38,032 nt of DNA, from the NCBI GenBank assembly GCA_949751835.1, contig CATKHK010000164.1:1-38032 (forward strand). The letters are read 5' to 3'. The notes under the pieces were generated by a model, which was not told the origin of the DNA, searched no databases, and worked only from the letters and a program-made list of their open reading frames with translations. Below, piece by piece: positions 11,096 to 22,237 of this stretch (within the stretch, counting starts at the first letter, position 1; every line of letters begins with the position of its first letter). The translations under genes and the position numbers were made by a program. This stretch comes from Blepharisma japonicum. Its lineage: Eukaryota > Ciliophora > Heterotrichea > Heterotrichida > Blepharismidae.

Positions 11096-11602
11096 ATTAA
11101 AAACAAAGATTGTAGCAAATAAAATGAAAGGATATATTTTTGCCATATAATATTAATTTTGATTCAATCTTTCTGCGATTATAAGCTTCATTTAATTGGC
11201 TGAACTTAGAAAGTAATGATAAAATACCCTTTTTCTTATTCTAAAATTAAAATTTAAAGCCACTTTGTTTCTTTATCACTTAGATGGAAGAAAAGCCAAA
11301 AAATAAGAAAAAAATCCAGACATAAATAATTAATTTATAAATTTCAACAGCTTATTTCACAAAATAAAAGGGCTTGCAACACTCATGATAAGAAAATCAA
11401 GGTCGATATGCCAAGCTGCCTTTCAAAGTTGAAATTAGTCGAAAGCATAAGTGCTAGAGGAGCCCTGTGTTAAGTTGCTTAATAATATACTTTTGTATGA
11501 ATGACTTACAATAAGAAAAGAACTAATAAACAATTGAAATGCTTAAAACTGGGCTATTTTATATTAATTTTAAAATTAAGCAAGCCATATGAATCTATAA
11601 AT
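11096..11602. other. Kelch 5' flank
   Basis: AT-rich sequence without a supported gene. It is shared with the upstream flanks at 1620-2043 and 13370-13776, and in inverted form with 26584-27020. Confidence 0.6.
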
Positions 11603-12904
11603 ATGTTCAGCGGCAGGTGCTTCCAAGATGGTTGCACAAATAAGCTTTATGGAAAGTGTGAATGTGAAAATATTAGTTTATTTTGCAAAAAGCATAGCTT
11701 AAAGCATTTAGAAAAAGAAACTTCTAAAGGGCACCGATGTCTAAGACTTTACTTTAAGCCAGCAGAAGAAATTAAGCAGCTTGTTATTGATAAGCTAATA
11801 TCAATGAAAAAAGATATCAAAAATTACAGATTTGAAGCACTAATAAGTGCAAATGAAATAATCAAGAATTTTAGAACTGCTTTTGGAAAATATATTGACC
11901 AAATTAATGAGTTAGAAACGAGATGCAATAAATTGATTGAGATTTTAAATAGCGGAGAAAAGGTTCTTGATGTAGCTTCCGAAAATGATATGGAAAATGT
12001 GCTTAAATTAAATGTTTCAGATGCTCAGCGCAAGATGACTGGGTGAGATGTGTATGAATGCTATTTGGACTATAAAGATATAAATGCAGCAATTAGCAAA
12101 ACTTATGAAACACCTTTTAATCCTTTTAGAAAACCTTTAGAAGATACCATTGAATCAAATGAGCTTTCATTTTTTAGGCATGACTCTTCAAATTTTGCAA
12201 CTATAAACTTAGATACCCTGCAAATTTCTTCTACAGTAACTCTTACTACTCAAGAATCAATTCACGGACAAACTACAAGCTGTATACTTCCTGATTATAC
12301 TTACTTTTATTGCTGCAATGCAAACACTAGTGCAGGTCTCGCATTTACAATTGACAAAAATAAAAACGTGAAACAGTTGCAAAAATCAAAAGTAAATAGG
12401 TATACTGATCCTATATTTTATAATAATTTTATCTATTTATTAGGAGGACAGAAAAACTTGGCTGAAAGGTATGATTTTAAACAAAATGTGTGGGAAAGCA
12501 TGGCTCCACTACCTCAAGGTTTGAAGTTTGCTTATGGTTGCAATGCTTTATATAGAGATTCAATTCTCATAACAAGCTTTTCTATCCAAAAAGTGATAAT
12601 TTATAGCATACCTCAAAATAACTACCAAGAAGTCCCTAATTTGGCTTTAACTGCTAATTGACATAAATTTATGCTAAGAGGGAACAATAGAATATATTTA
12701 TTTGAGAAAGGGGGAAGGATTTTCGAAAGCGCTATAGACAATATTTTAAGTTGAACTCAAATAGGGACTAATAGCATTCCAGGAGATTGTAATCAATCAA
12801 GTGTTGTTCGCTATAAAGGCTGTCTTTACTTCGTTCATTATCAAAATCAGCTTTGGAAATTTGATCTTACTTCTAAGCGAGCTTCTCAAGTAGCAACTCT
12901 CTAA
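11603..12904 (+). CDS. B-box/coiled-coil/kelch family protein, copy 3
   Basis: 433 residues from the family start MFSGRC; stop TAA at 12902-12904. An in-frame ATG also exists at 11501 and would add 34 residues, but that extension is not conserved among paralogues and overlaps the shared non-coding flank, so the shorter start is preferred. The zinc-ligand pattern is complete, including His-Arg-Cys where copies 2 and 4 have His-Pro-Trp. The kelch core has LLGGQKNLAERYDF and VWESMAPLP. In-frame TGA codons (for example the Trp after ALTAN at 12659-12661) are read as Trp. Intact and probably functional; the partner is unknown. Confidence 0.9.
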
Positions 12905-13776
12905 CATAAAAATTTAAAATTTAATAAGGTCCTGTCCTTTTGTCTTATTTTCGCTCTTTTTTGAATTTCCCATTGCAAATAGCCTAAATAATAATGAAGA
13001 AGCTACATACAACATCTTTTACTGAGATGATAGTTTGCTTCTTTATTCAACTTTCAAAATTTCATTTTTTCGAATTAAATTACTTTGGCATTTCTTAAGC
13101 TATCTTAGTCTTTTTATAAGTTTTTCCTGTAAAATTATAAAAGCGTGCTAATTAGCTATTTTACTTTAATGATTCAAGTCTCAGCTTCTTTTTGTAGTGC
13201 ATTTTCGTAATTTAAATTTATTAAAAATAAATCAAGTTTAATATAAATAATCCGAAGAAATAAGTTTGATACAAATTTCTTAATGTGTAATTAATTTATT
13301 TTGCCGAATTATTAGCATTAAAATTACATCAATTTCAAATTTAGCAAAACAAAAAATTATTTTTGTTATATAATATTAATGCTTATTTCAATCTTTCTGC
13401 TATTATAAGCTTAATTAATTGGATGAACTTTAAAAATTGAAAGTCAAACCAATTTTCTTTTTTTATCACTTAAATGTCAAAAAAGCCAAAAATAAGAAAA
13501 AATCCAGATATGCATAATTTAATTTATAAATTTTAGCAGCTTATATAGCAAAATAAAGATGCTTGCAGCGCATATTGCAAATAAAATCAAAGTCGATATG
13601 CCAAGCTATATTTCAAAGTAGAAATTAGTCTAAAGTGTAAATTGCAGATGCGTTATGGTAAAGATATTTTTGTATGAATAATTTTACGATAAGAAAAGAC
13701 CTAATAACAAATTGAAATCCTTAAACTGGGTTACTTATTAACTTTAAAATTAAATAAGCAATATGATTCTATAAAT

Positions 13777-15075
13777 ATGTCCAGTGGCAGGTGCTTCAAA
13801 GATGGCTGCGCTAGTAAGCTTTATGGAAAGTGTTATTGTGAAACTATTATTTTATTTTGCAAAAAGCATGGCTTAAAGCATTTGGGAAACAAAACTTCTA
13901 AAGAGCACCCTTGACTAAAGCTTTACTTTAAGCCAGCAGAAGAAATTAAGCAGCCAGTTATTGATAAGCTAATATTAATGAAAAAAGATATCAAAAATTA
14001 CAGATTTGAAGCACTAGCAAATGCAAATAAAATAATCAATAATTTTAGAACTGCTTTTGGAAAATATATTGATCAAATTAATGAGTTAGAAACAAGATGC
14101 AATAAAATGATTGAGATTTTAAATAGCGGAGAAAAGGTTCTTGACGTGGCTGCTGAAGATGATATGGAAAGTGTGCTTAAACTAAACGTTTCAGATGCTC
14201 AGTACAATATGATTGGGTGAGATATAAATTGATGCTATTTAGACTATAAAGATATAAATGCAGCAATTATCAAAACTTATGAAACACCTTTTAATCCTTT
14301 TAGAAAACCTTTAGAAGATACCATTGAATCAAATGAGCTTTCATTTTTTAGGCATAACACTTCAAATTTTGCAACTATAAACTTAGATACCCTGCAAATT
14401 TCTTCTACAGTAACTCTTTCTACTCAAGAATCAATTCACGGATACGCTACAAGCTGTATACTTCCTGATTATACTTACTTTTATTGCTGTAATCCTAGTT
14501 CCAATTCAGGCTTAACATTTACTATTGACAAAAACAAAAATGTGAAACAGTTGCAAAAAAACCTAAATTGCTATGCTGATCCTATATTTTATAATAATTT
14601 TATCTATTTATTAGGAGGACAGAAAAACTTGGCTGAAAGGTATAATTTTAAACAAAATGTGTGGGAAAGCATGGCTCCATTACCTCAAGGTTTGAATTTT
14701 ACTTATGGTTGCAATGCTTTATATAGAAATTCAATTCTCATAGCAAGCTATTACATTCAAAAAGTGATAATTTATAGCATACCTCAAAATAACTATCAAG
14801 AAGTCCCTAATTTAGCTTTAAATGCTAATTCCTATAAATTTATGCTGAGAGGGAACACTAGAATATATTTATTTGAGAAAGGGGGAAGGATTTTCGAAAG
14901 TGCTGTAAACAATATTATAAGTTGAACTCAAATAGGGACTAATAGTATTTCAGGAAGTTATAATCAATCAAGTGTTGTTCGCTATAAAGGCTGCCTTTAC
15001 TTCACTAATTATCCAAATCAGCTTTGGAAATTTGATCTTAATTCTAAGCAAGCTTCTCAAGCAGCAACTCTCTAA
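13777..15075 (+). CDS. B-box/coiled-coil/kelch family protein, copy 4
   Basis: 432 residues, starting MSSGRCFKDGC and ending at TAA 15073-15075. Same architecture as the other copies, one codon shorter in the segment KNLNCY (family KSKVNCY). Like copy 2 it has His-Pro-Trp (TGA) in the zinc finger instead of His-Arg-Cys. The kelch region shows LLGGQKNLAERYNF and VWESMAPLP. The linker has CCNPSSNSG where copies 1-3 have CCN(A/T)NTS(T/A)G, a variable spot also differing in copies 5 and 6. Intact once TGA is Trp. Confidence 0.9.
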
Positions 15076-15454
15076 CATAAAATTTAAAATTTAATAAGGT
15101 CCTATCTCTTTGTCTTAACTTCCACCCTTTTTTGGATTTCCCATTTTAATATAACCTAAATTAAAATGAAGAAGTTGGAGGCAACATCTTTTACTTTGGT
15201 GATAGTTGGCTTCTTTTATTCAACTTCAAAACTTCATTTTTTCGAATTAAATTACTTTAGATAATACTAATTCTCATTTATATATCAAATATTTCACTAG
15301 GTGATGGAAACAAGTCAACCTTACTTAGATGCTTGCTAAAAGAAAATACGAAGAAACATTTCCACAAATAGCATTTCTTATAAAAAATTAACAATACTCA
15401 GCATTTATATTCCAGAAGTATCAAAAATTACATTTAACTACTATTTTATGACTT

Positions 15455-15800
15455 CTTTAATTTATTCAAGCTCTTTTCATTCAAATCAGACTTGAAGTAA
15501 TCTTCTTCTGTCCCAATGTATATTTTCTCCTTATTATATGAGTATTACACTTGATAAGGATTGTAACCCATTCTTGATTTTCTTATTCGTCTCCAATTCG
15601 TGTAAAACTTTCAATTTCACTTTCATAGATATATCCATTGCCAAATTCAATCAAATGATTTCTCTGGATTTATCAGAATTTATCTTCTCCTCTGCTGCAA
15701 ACTCTTAAAGAATTACAGAGAAAGAGTCAATATCAATTGAATATAACCAAAGATTTTCATATTGCGGCAAACAAATCAAATATCTCAATTAAATAAAAGA
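15455..15800 (-). pseudogene. Fragment of gene-9-type kelch protein, C-terminal end
   Basis: The reverse complement matches the end of the 35120 gene at DNA and protein level: pieces such as LWLYSIDIDSFSVIL, EFAAEEKINSDK, and a stretch corresponding to GSIYESEIGS, ending in SDLNEKS against FDLNEKR. Frameshifts and stops interrupt it. It lies antisense between kelch copies 4 and 5. Confidence 0.65.
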
Positions 15801-15985
15801 ACTTCATATAAGAAGAGAAGTTAGGCTTAAAAAAAAGCAATTAGTCTTTACTATTGATAATATAATTAGCTAAGCAAGAAATTCCAGCAAAAGAAAAAAT
15901 GAATAGCAAATTATAATATTTTAAAATTTGGCTATTTATTGTTAAATCTTTAAATTCAATAAGTCATCATCATGATTCTATAAAT

Positions 15986-17287
15986 ATGTTCAGCGGTCGG
16001 TGCTTCAAAGATGGCTGCACAAACAAGCTTAATGGAAAATGTGAATGTGAAGGCATCTTCTTATTTTGCAAAAAGCATTGTCTTGAGCATTTAGGAAAAG
16101 AATCTTCTAAAGGGCACCGATATCTGGGACTTTATTTTAAGCCGGCAGAAGAAATTAAGCAGCCTATCATCGATAAACTTATTGAACTAAAAAGTAATAT
16201 CAAAAAATTTAGAGTTGAAGCAATTATAAACGCAAATAAAATTATACAGAATTTTAAAACTAATTTTGGAAATTATATTAATCAAATAAATGAGACAGAA
16301 GTAAGGTGCAATAAAATGATTGAAATTTTAAATAGTGGAGAAAAGGTTCTTGATGTAGCTTCCGAAAATGATATGGAAAATGTACTTAAATTAAATGTTT
16401 CAGATGCTCAGTACAATATGACTGGGTGAGATGTGTATGAATGCTATTTAGACTATAAAGATATAAATGTAGCAATTAGCAAAACATATGAAATACCTTT
16501 TAATCCTTTTAGAAAACCTTTAGAAGATACTATTGAATCAAATGAACTTTCATTTTTTAGGCATAGTTCTTCAAATTACGCAACTATAAACTTAAATACC
16601 TTTCAAATTTCTTCTACAGTAACTCTTACTACTCAAGAATCAATTCACGGATACACTACAAGCTGTATACTCCCTGATTATACTTACTTTTATTGCTGTA
16701 ATCCAAGTAGCAGTTCAGGCCTCACATTTACAATTGGCAAAAATAAAAATGTTAAACAGCTTCAAAAATCAAAAGTGAACCACTATACTGATCCTATATT
16801 TTATAATAATTTTATCTATTTATTAGGAGGATCTAGTAAATTAGCTGAAAGGTATGATTTTAAACAAAATGTGTGGGAAAGTATGGCTCAAATAACTCAA
16901 GATTTGAATTTTACTTATGGTTGCAATGCTTTATATAGAGATTCAATTCTCATGACAAGCTATTATATCCAAAAAGTGATAATTTATAGGATACCTCAAA
17001 ATAGCTATCAAGAAGTCCCCAATTTTGTGTTAAATGCTAATTGTTTTAAATTTATGCTGAGAGGAAATTATCAAATTTATTTATTTGAGAAAAGTGGAAG
17101 GATATTCGAAAGTGCTAAAAGCAATATCTTAAGTTGAACTCAAATAGGGACTAATAGCATTCCAGGATGCCCTAATCAATCAAGTGCTGTTTGCTATAAG
17201 GGTAGTATTTACTTCGTTCATTTTCAAAATCAGCTTTGGAAATTTGATCTTACTTCTAAGCAAGTTTCTCAAATAGCAACTCTCTAA
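15986..17287 (+). CDS. B-box/coiled-coil/kelch family protein, copy 5
   Basis: 433 residues from MFSGRCFKDGC to TAA 17285-17287. It is the most divergent of the full-length tandem copies: the coiled coil reads LIELKSNIKKFRVEAI and the kelch blade reads ESMAQITQDLNF instead of ESMAPLPQGLNF. The zinc-finger ligands are present, with His-Arg-Tyr at the variable third position. The frame is uninterrupted with TGA as Trp (16427-16429 and 17135-17137). Confidence 0.9.
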
Positions 17288-18414
17288 AATAAAAATTTAG
17301 AATTAATAAAGTTCTATTATTTTGCTGCAATTAATATGGGCAACTTCCTTACCACTACTGAGTGTGAATTTTCACTTATTATTATAACCAACAAAGTAGG
17401 CAAAATTACAAATTTTAGGGAATTTTAAAAAGTGAGTCCAACTGAATTTTTTATATAGCTTAATTTAATCAGATAGTGCTGGAAAAGTATAAGGAATAAG
17501 AAGTTATAAATTAGAAAATCAGGGAATTCATTGGGGATATTTCTAGAAGCATATTAAGCATTTAAAGGGTTTATAACCGTAAGTGTTTATTTATTATAAA
17601 CAAATTAGCATAAAGAAGTAAAGGCTTAAGCTCGCATCTCTGCATGGTTTTTTCTCAAGACTTCTAATTTTTAAATTATTTTGAGATTATAAATTTGCTA
17701 TTAATAAACTTTGCTGTGTAATCATGAAAATAGGAATTTGTTAGACGCTTAAAATGTAGTTGCCTTATTTCTTTCTTTAAAAAGTGAGTCTCACTATTTT
17801 AACTTTATAATAAATTGATATTAATTCAAAAACATACAAATTAGTTTCAATAAAAGATGATTAATGTTATTAAGTCGTCCTAAAATATTATATGAATTTT
17901 TAAATATTAGCAAGAAAAATTATAATGAAAGATGATTTGAATACTTTAGTAGGATTATAAATTAGAGTGCACTTACTTTTAAGTAAATTTTAGTCAGGAT
18001 AAAGATCACGTATTTGATAAAAATTTTTAATTCCATCATACAGAATATTTAATATTAATTTAGTATGCACACTGAATTGAGTAGCCATGAAATATCTATG
18101 TAACAATTAGAAGATGCAGATTAGAGAGATTTTTTATTGGTGGGCTTGACAGGAGCAAGCAATTTTAACAATGCATGACAGTTTATAGAATAACTCTTTA
18201 TTAACATTACAAAATTGAATCAACAAAATATTTTAAGCTGCTTTTATTGGCCTTTCATATTATTGGCTATTGATGAAATTCAATTTTTTCAAAAAAAATC
18301 TCAATCGACGTTATAAGAGGTACTTGTGCCATAGAAAACTATATTAGGCTGGAAAGATATAGAATGAAAATGAAGAAAGTTTAAAAAAAATATGAATAGT
18401 CTAAGTGATCCTTA
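17288..18414. other. Non-coding spacer and start of duplication copy B
   Basis: No gene is supported. 17288-17830 is unique AT-rich DNA with a direct repeat (TTTAAAAAGTGAGTC near 17428 and 17777). From about 17830 it matches 3903-4555. It then reaches the truncated cysteine-rich gene through about 40 bases (18410-18450) found in neither parent. Confidence 0.6.
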
Positions 18415-20637
18415 TTATGAATTATGCTTGTCGAGTAGCTTGCTGTGGACAGTTGAGTTTTCTGGATAGGCACAAATCCCGTTACTGTCAATTATCATAT
18501 GAACTGGATCCTTACAACTCAAACATTTAGCGCTGTTCTCACAGCTGATGCAAGTTTCAGGACAATTATCACAGCTTGTGCTATTCAGATATGTCCCCAC
18601 TGGGCAAACGCATTGATTAAGCTGCAAATCATAAGTAGAGTCGCTTGGAGAAGTGCAAATGCAAGTGCTATCTATTAGAGTCATTTGATCAGGAAGTACA
18701 CAAGAGTCGCAATCTGTGGCAGATGTGCAGTTGCCGCAAGGCAAAGAACAAAGACTGCATGACTGATTATTCATATAATACCCATCATCGCACTCACAAG
18801 ATCCAGTTTGATTTGAGAAATGAGAATTAGGTGGTATGCATTGACATAGACCGTCGTCATTGATAGACATTAGAGAGTTAGCACAATATAGGCAACATAC
18901 ACTTTGATTTGGTTTGCAGTAGCCGTTTCAAGAGGAGCAAACTAGGCAGCCATCTGGACACTCAAGGCATTCAGGTTTATCTAGAGATAGATAATATCCT
19001 GCTACACAATAGCACCCATTAACTCCATCAGGAATAGAATGAGGATCAGTACACTCACAAACACCATCTATCAAACTATATGGATAATTTATTGCATCCG
19101 GCTGGGAACAAGATACACAATTTGTTTCATTTGTGCAATCAAGGCATCCTTCAGAACAGGAAATGCAATCTGAGCCATCTCTAAACGTCCCAAATGGGCA
19201 ATCACACTCCATAGTGGTGGAATTAAAGTGTGATCCCGGAAATCTGCAACTGCAGACGCCATTGTTCAAAATCATGGCATCTGGATCCATACATCTTACG
19301 CATCACTGCGAATTCCTGCAAGTGGCACATCTTGAGGGGCAAGGCTCACAATTTTGGTAACTATTTAAAAAATATCCAATATCGCAAATGCATCCTTCAT
19401 ATTCGCTAAATGTAGAATTTGAAGGACAAGTGCAGATGCCATTAGATAAAGTCATACGGTAGTCAAGGCAAGAATTACAAAAAGTGTCATTACTACATGA
19501 TTCACATGGTGGCTGGCAATGATAACAAGTTGAGTTTTCCATATAGTACCATGCTTGGCACTCACAAAGTCCTAAAGCGACATTCAAAATTGCATGCGGG
19601 TCTTTACATTTGCAAATTCCGTCAATAAAACTCATATTTTCTGGATCAATGCAAGATGTGCATGTTTTTTGATTGTTGCAAGTGCTACAAGCTGCATTAC
19701 AATTCTGACAATTTCCCCCATTAATCCACGTGCCATCAGGACAATTGCAAAATTTTGAAGTAGAATTAAAGACTGACCCTCTAGGATTTGAGCAATAGCA
19801 TCAGTTTTTGTAAAGGTTCATTTGAGTAGGATTTATACAGGATAAGCAGCTTGATGAGTTTGTGCAAGAGGCACAAACTGTAGGGCATTGAGCACAAAAA
19901 TTTGTGCTATTTAAAAAATAGCCACTTTCGCATAGACAAGAATTTGTTGGAGGGAAAAATAATGCATTTGGATCAGTGCAGTAGCAAATCCCATTTTTTA
20001 TTGACATGTGGGCTGAGTCATAGCATATAACACATTTACCTGAACTTGTATCGCAAACTTCGCAGGCTGAAGTGCAAGGAGTATCTAAGTTGGCATTAAA
20101 AAGTTCATCAAGCTTCTCAAGAACTTTAGCATTTTCAAAGTAAATCTTTGACAAACTCTGGGTAACTGAGTAAATTATTGAAGTTTCATTTTCTGCAAGA
20201 AGTAGTGGCATGCTTATCTTAATAAGCCCTAATTTTTGATAATTAAGGGATGAGGAACAGTCTTCAAGGCTTAACGGATTTTTTGAATTTTTATCATTTG
20301 CAATAAGCAAAATTACATCTGAAGGTGGCATCTGCGATATTGTCAATTGGTTGAATTCAGAACATAATGGCTGGCTAGACGCAGATGGAGATAGAGTTGT
20401 AGGAACTTCTTGAAGAAGATAAGATATGACTTGGATGGAATCTTCTAGAAGTTCTGTGAGAAATTGCTTTGATATTTCATCAAAGTCACTTTTGGCATCA
20501 AGAAAATAATCTATTCGAATCTGGCTTGAGATGAGCTTTGATGATGATAGAAAATAAGAATCAATGTGATTTGAGATTTTATTGGCATTGGAGAAGGTAA
20601 AGCAAAGAAGAAATGCGAAGAGAAGACTTGCTTTCAT
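18415..20637 (-). CDS. Cysteine-rich secreted protein, 3'-truncated duplicate
   Basis: 740 residues from MKASLLFAFLLCF to TAA at 18415-18417. The start at 20637 is chosen because the signal peptide begins there; the in-frame ATG at 20775 would place 46 residues before it and corresponds to non-coding upstream sequence in the full copy. Residues 1 to about 725 are nearly identical to the 5408-9829 product. The match stops after CAYPENST and the last residues (VHSKLLDKHNS) come from junction sequence. The truncation keeps the N-terminal domain and about half the cysteine modules. All internal lesions are TGA=Trp, so a shorter secreted protein may still be made. CLSCMDP became CVRCMDP in one module. 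Confidence 0.85.
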
Positions 20638-21039
20638 CTTTTTATTATGTCCACATTTTCTCACGATAATTGGGATGAGAAAATATTTAAATTTAAGGAA
20701 TGAAGAAAATTTTAAAATTTTAATGCTTATAAAGTTTATTAAATTTTTCGCATTGAATATTGCAAGATAAAGCAATAGCTTTATATTCGGGCAAGATCAG
20801 CAATAAAATTATTAAAGCCATATTAATCTTACTTAAAATTTCATCAGTACTTCTTCATTCAAACCAAACTTATAATATTAATTGAGAGTAGAATAGCTAA
20901 TGCGCCCGATATTTATTATTTAGGCTTATAGCGCAATATTGTAATAATTTAGAGTGAAAGTATTCTACTCTTTTCTATTACTGTGCTTTGAAAATATTTA
21001 TATTTTATATAACGGTTCATTAAGGATAAATTTAATTGA

Positions 21040-21103
21040 TACATATATATTTCTATTTCATTCCCATATTTAGTTAAGGCTGAAGATTTTAGGCAAAAGA
21101 ATG
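21040..21103. mobile_element. TA-bounded 64-bp insertion, possible IES
   Basis: Copy B has about 65 extra bases compared with copy A at about 10227. Taking TA at 21040-21041 and 21104-21105 as boundaries gives a 64-bp element whose ends read TACAT at both termini in inverted orientation. Excision leaves two bases more than copy A has, so the boundary is approximate. Confidence 0.4.
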
Positions 21104-21109
21104 TATAAA

Positions 21110-22020
21110 TTTTCCTTTTATTATAAGAGCAGTGTGCTAAAATACCCTATTCTGCTATTATTTTCTCAATTATACTCATCTCCAATTTTACATTCATAAA
21201 TAAATTCATTGCTGAGCTCAATCACAAACAATCTTTCTAAGCTTATCAAATTCTTTCATACCACTGCAAAATCATAAGAATTTCAAGAATGCTAATATCA
21301 ACTGGATATATAAAAATATTTCTATTTATAAAACCAGAAATCAATATATTTCTATTAAAAATTACATATTACTTTAGCACAAGGAAGTGAGAATTAATTT
21401 GTTTCACCATTTCAATCTAAGTCAAAACTTTCTGTAAGGCTGAAATATTATCCAAAGCAATAAAAGTATCTGCTGAAATAGATATAATCTTTAGCCAAAT
21501 AGTCTTATTCTGGGATTAATATAAACTTGACACATATTATTATAGACAGCATGCATAATGTGCTGCTGCAAGGTATTCCAGATGGATTAAGAGGATTGCT
21601 ATGGAAAATTAGCTATGACTATACTTAAATAATTCTGAATTTTCAGTGCCCTTGATTCTTCTCTTTCACTTTCAGTGTCGTAAATAAACAAATCAGTTCT
21701 ACAGTTTTCATTTCTGATAAGGCGAATCAAGATGAGTTGACAGTGGGTGCTCATATATTCTTGATAAACTTTTGTGAGCTCTTGCCAGATATTGAAATCC
21801 TGATTTTTCGCAATCAGTAGTTCTCCTGAAATCTTATTCAGTTTCGGTGTTATTGAATTTTAGTAAAATTAGATTCTACCATTTGGGAAGCTAATAAGTT
21901 TGCATTATTAATTTTGAATTTCCTATGCAATATTCTGCAGCTGAACTATTGGACGTTTTCCTAGCTGATTTTATTTTGGTTGTCGAACTCCATATATAAA
22001 TTTTTGAATATTAATTTGGA
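21110..22020 (-). pseudogene. Gene-9-type B-box/kelch relative, coiled coil to kelch, decayed
   Basis: The reverse complement recovers successive pieces of the 35120 protein in order: GELLIAKNQDFNIWQEL, VYQEYMSTHCQL, FIYDTESEREESRALKIQ, PSGIPC, FYCFG, FDLDWNG, ILISGFINRNIF, and LISLERL. Stops and frameshifts separate them, so this is a pseudogene of a full-length relative. It lies immediately upstream of the cysteine-rich copy, as does the shorter piece in copy A. Confidence 0.7.
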
Positions 22021-22237
22021 TTTGTTATATTATTTCGAAATATAATGCACCAGGATAGTATTTTAACGTAATAAAGTTTGAGAAAAAGATAGAGATGCTT
22101 AAAAAGCAGTTAGAATATTTTAATTGGTTAATATATAATTTTAAAAGTGCCATCTCCTTCTTAGTAGCAAATTGATATTACCTAAATAATACGATTATTT
22201 CTTTAGATTAAATATGACCGATCACGATTCTATAAAT

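Larger units (their letters stand above)
17830..21270. repeat. Direct segmental duplication, copy B
   Basis: Second copy of the block at 3903-10420, collapsed by an internal deletion of about 3.1 kb relative to copy A. It continues beyond the copy A breakpoint into a longer gene-9-like pseudogene. Confidence 0.8.

Noticed and set aside
11501-11602. N-terminal extension of kelch copy 3 from the upstream ATG
   Set aside because: The corresponding region is interrupted by stops in paralogues and belongs to the shared flank.
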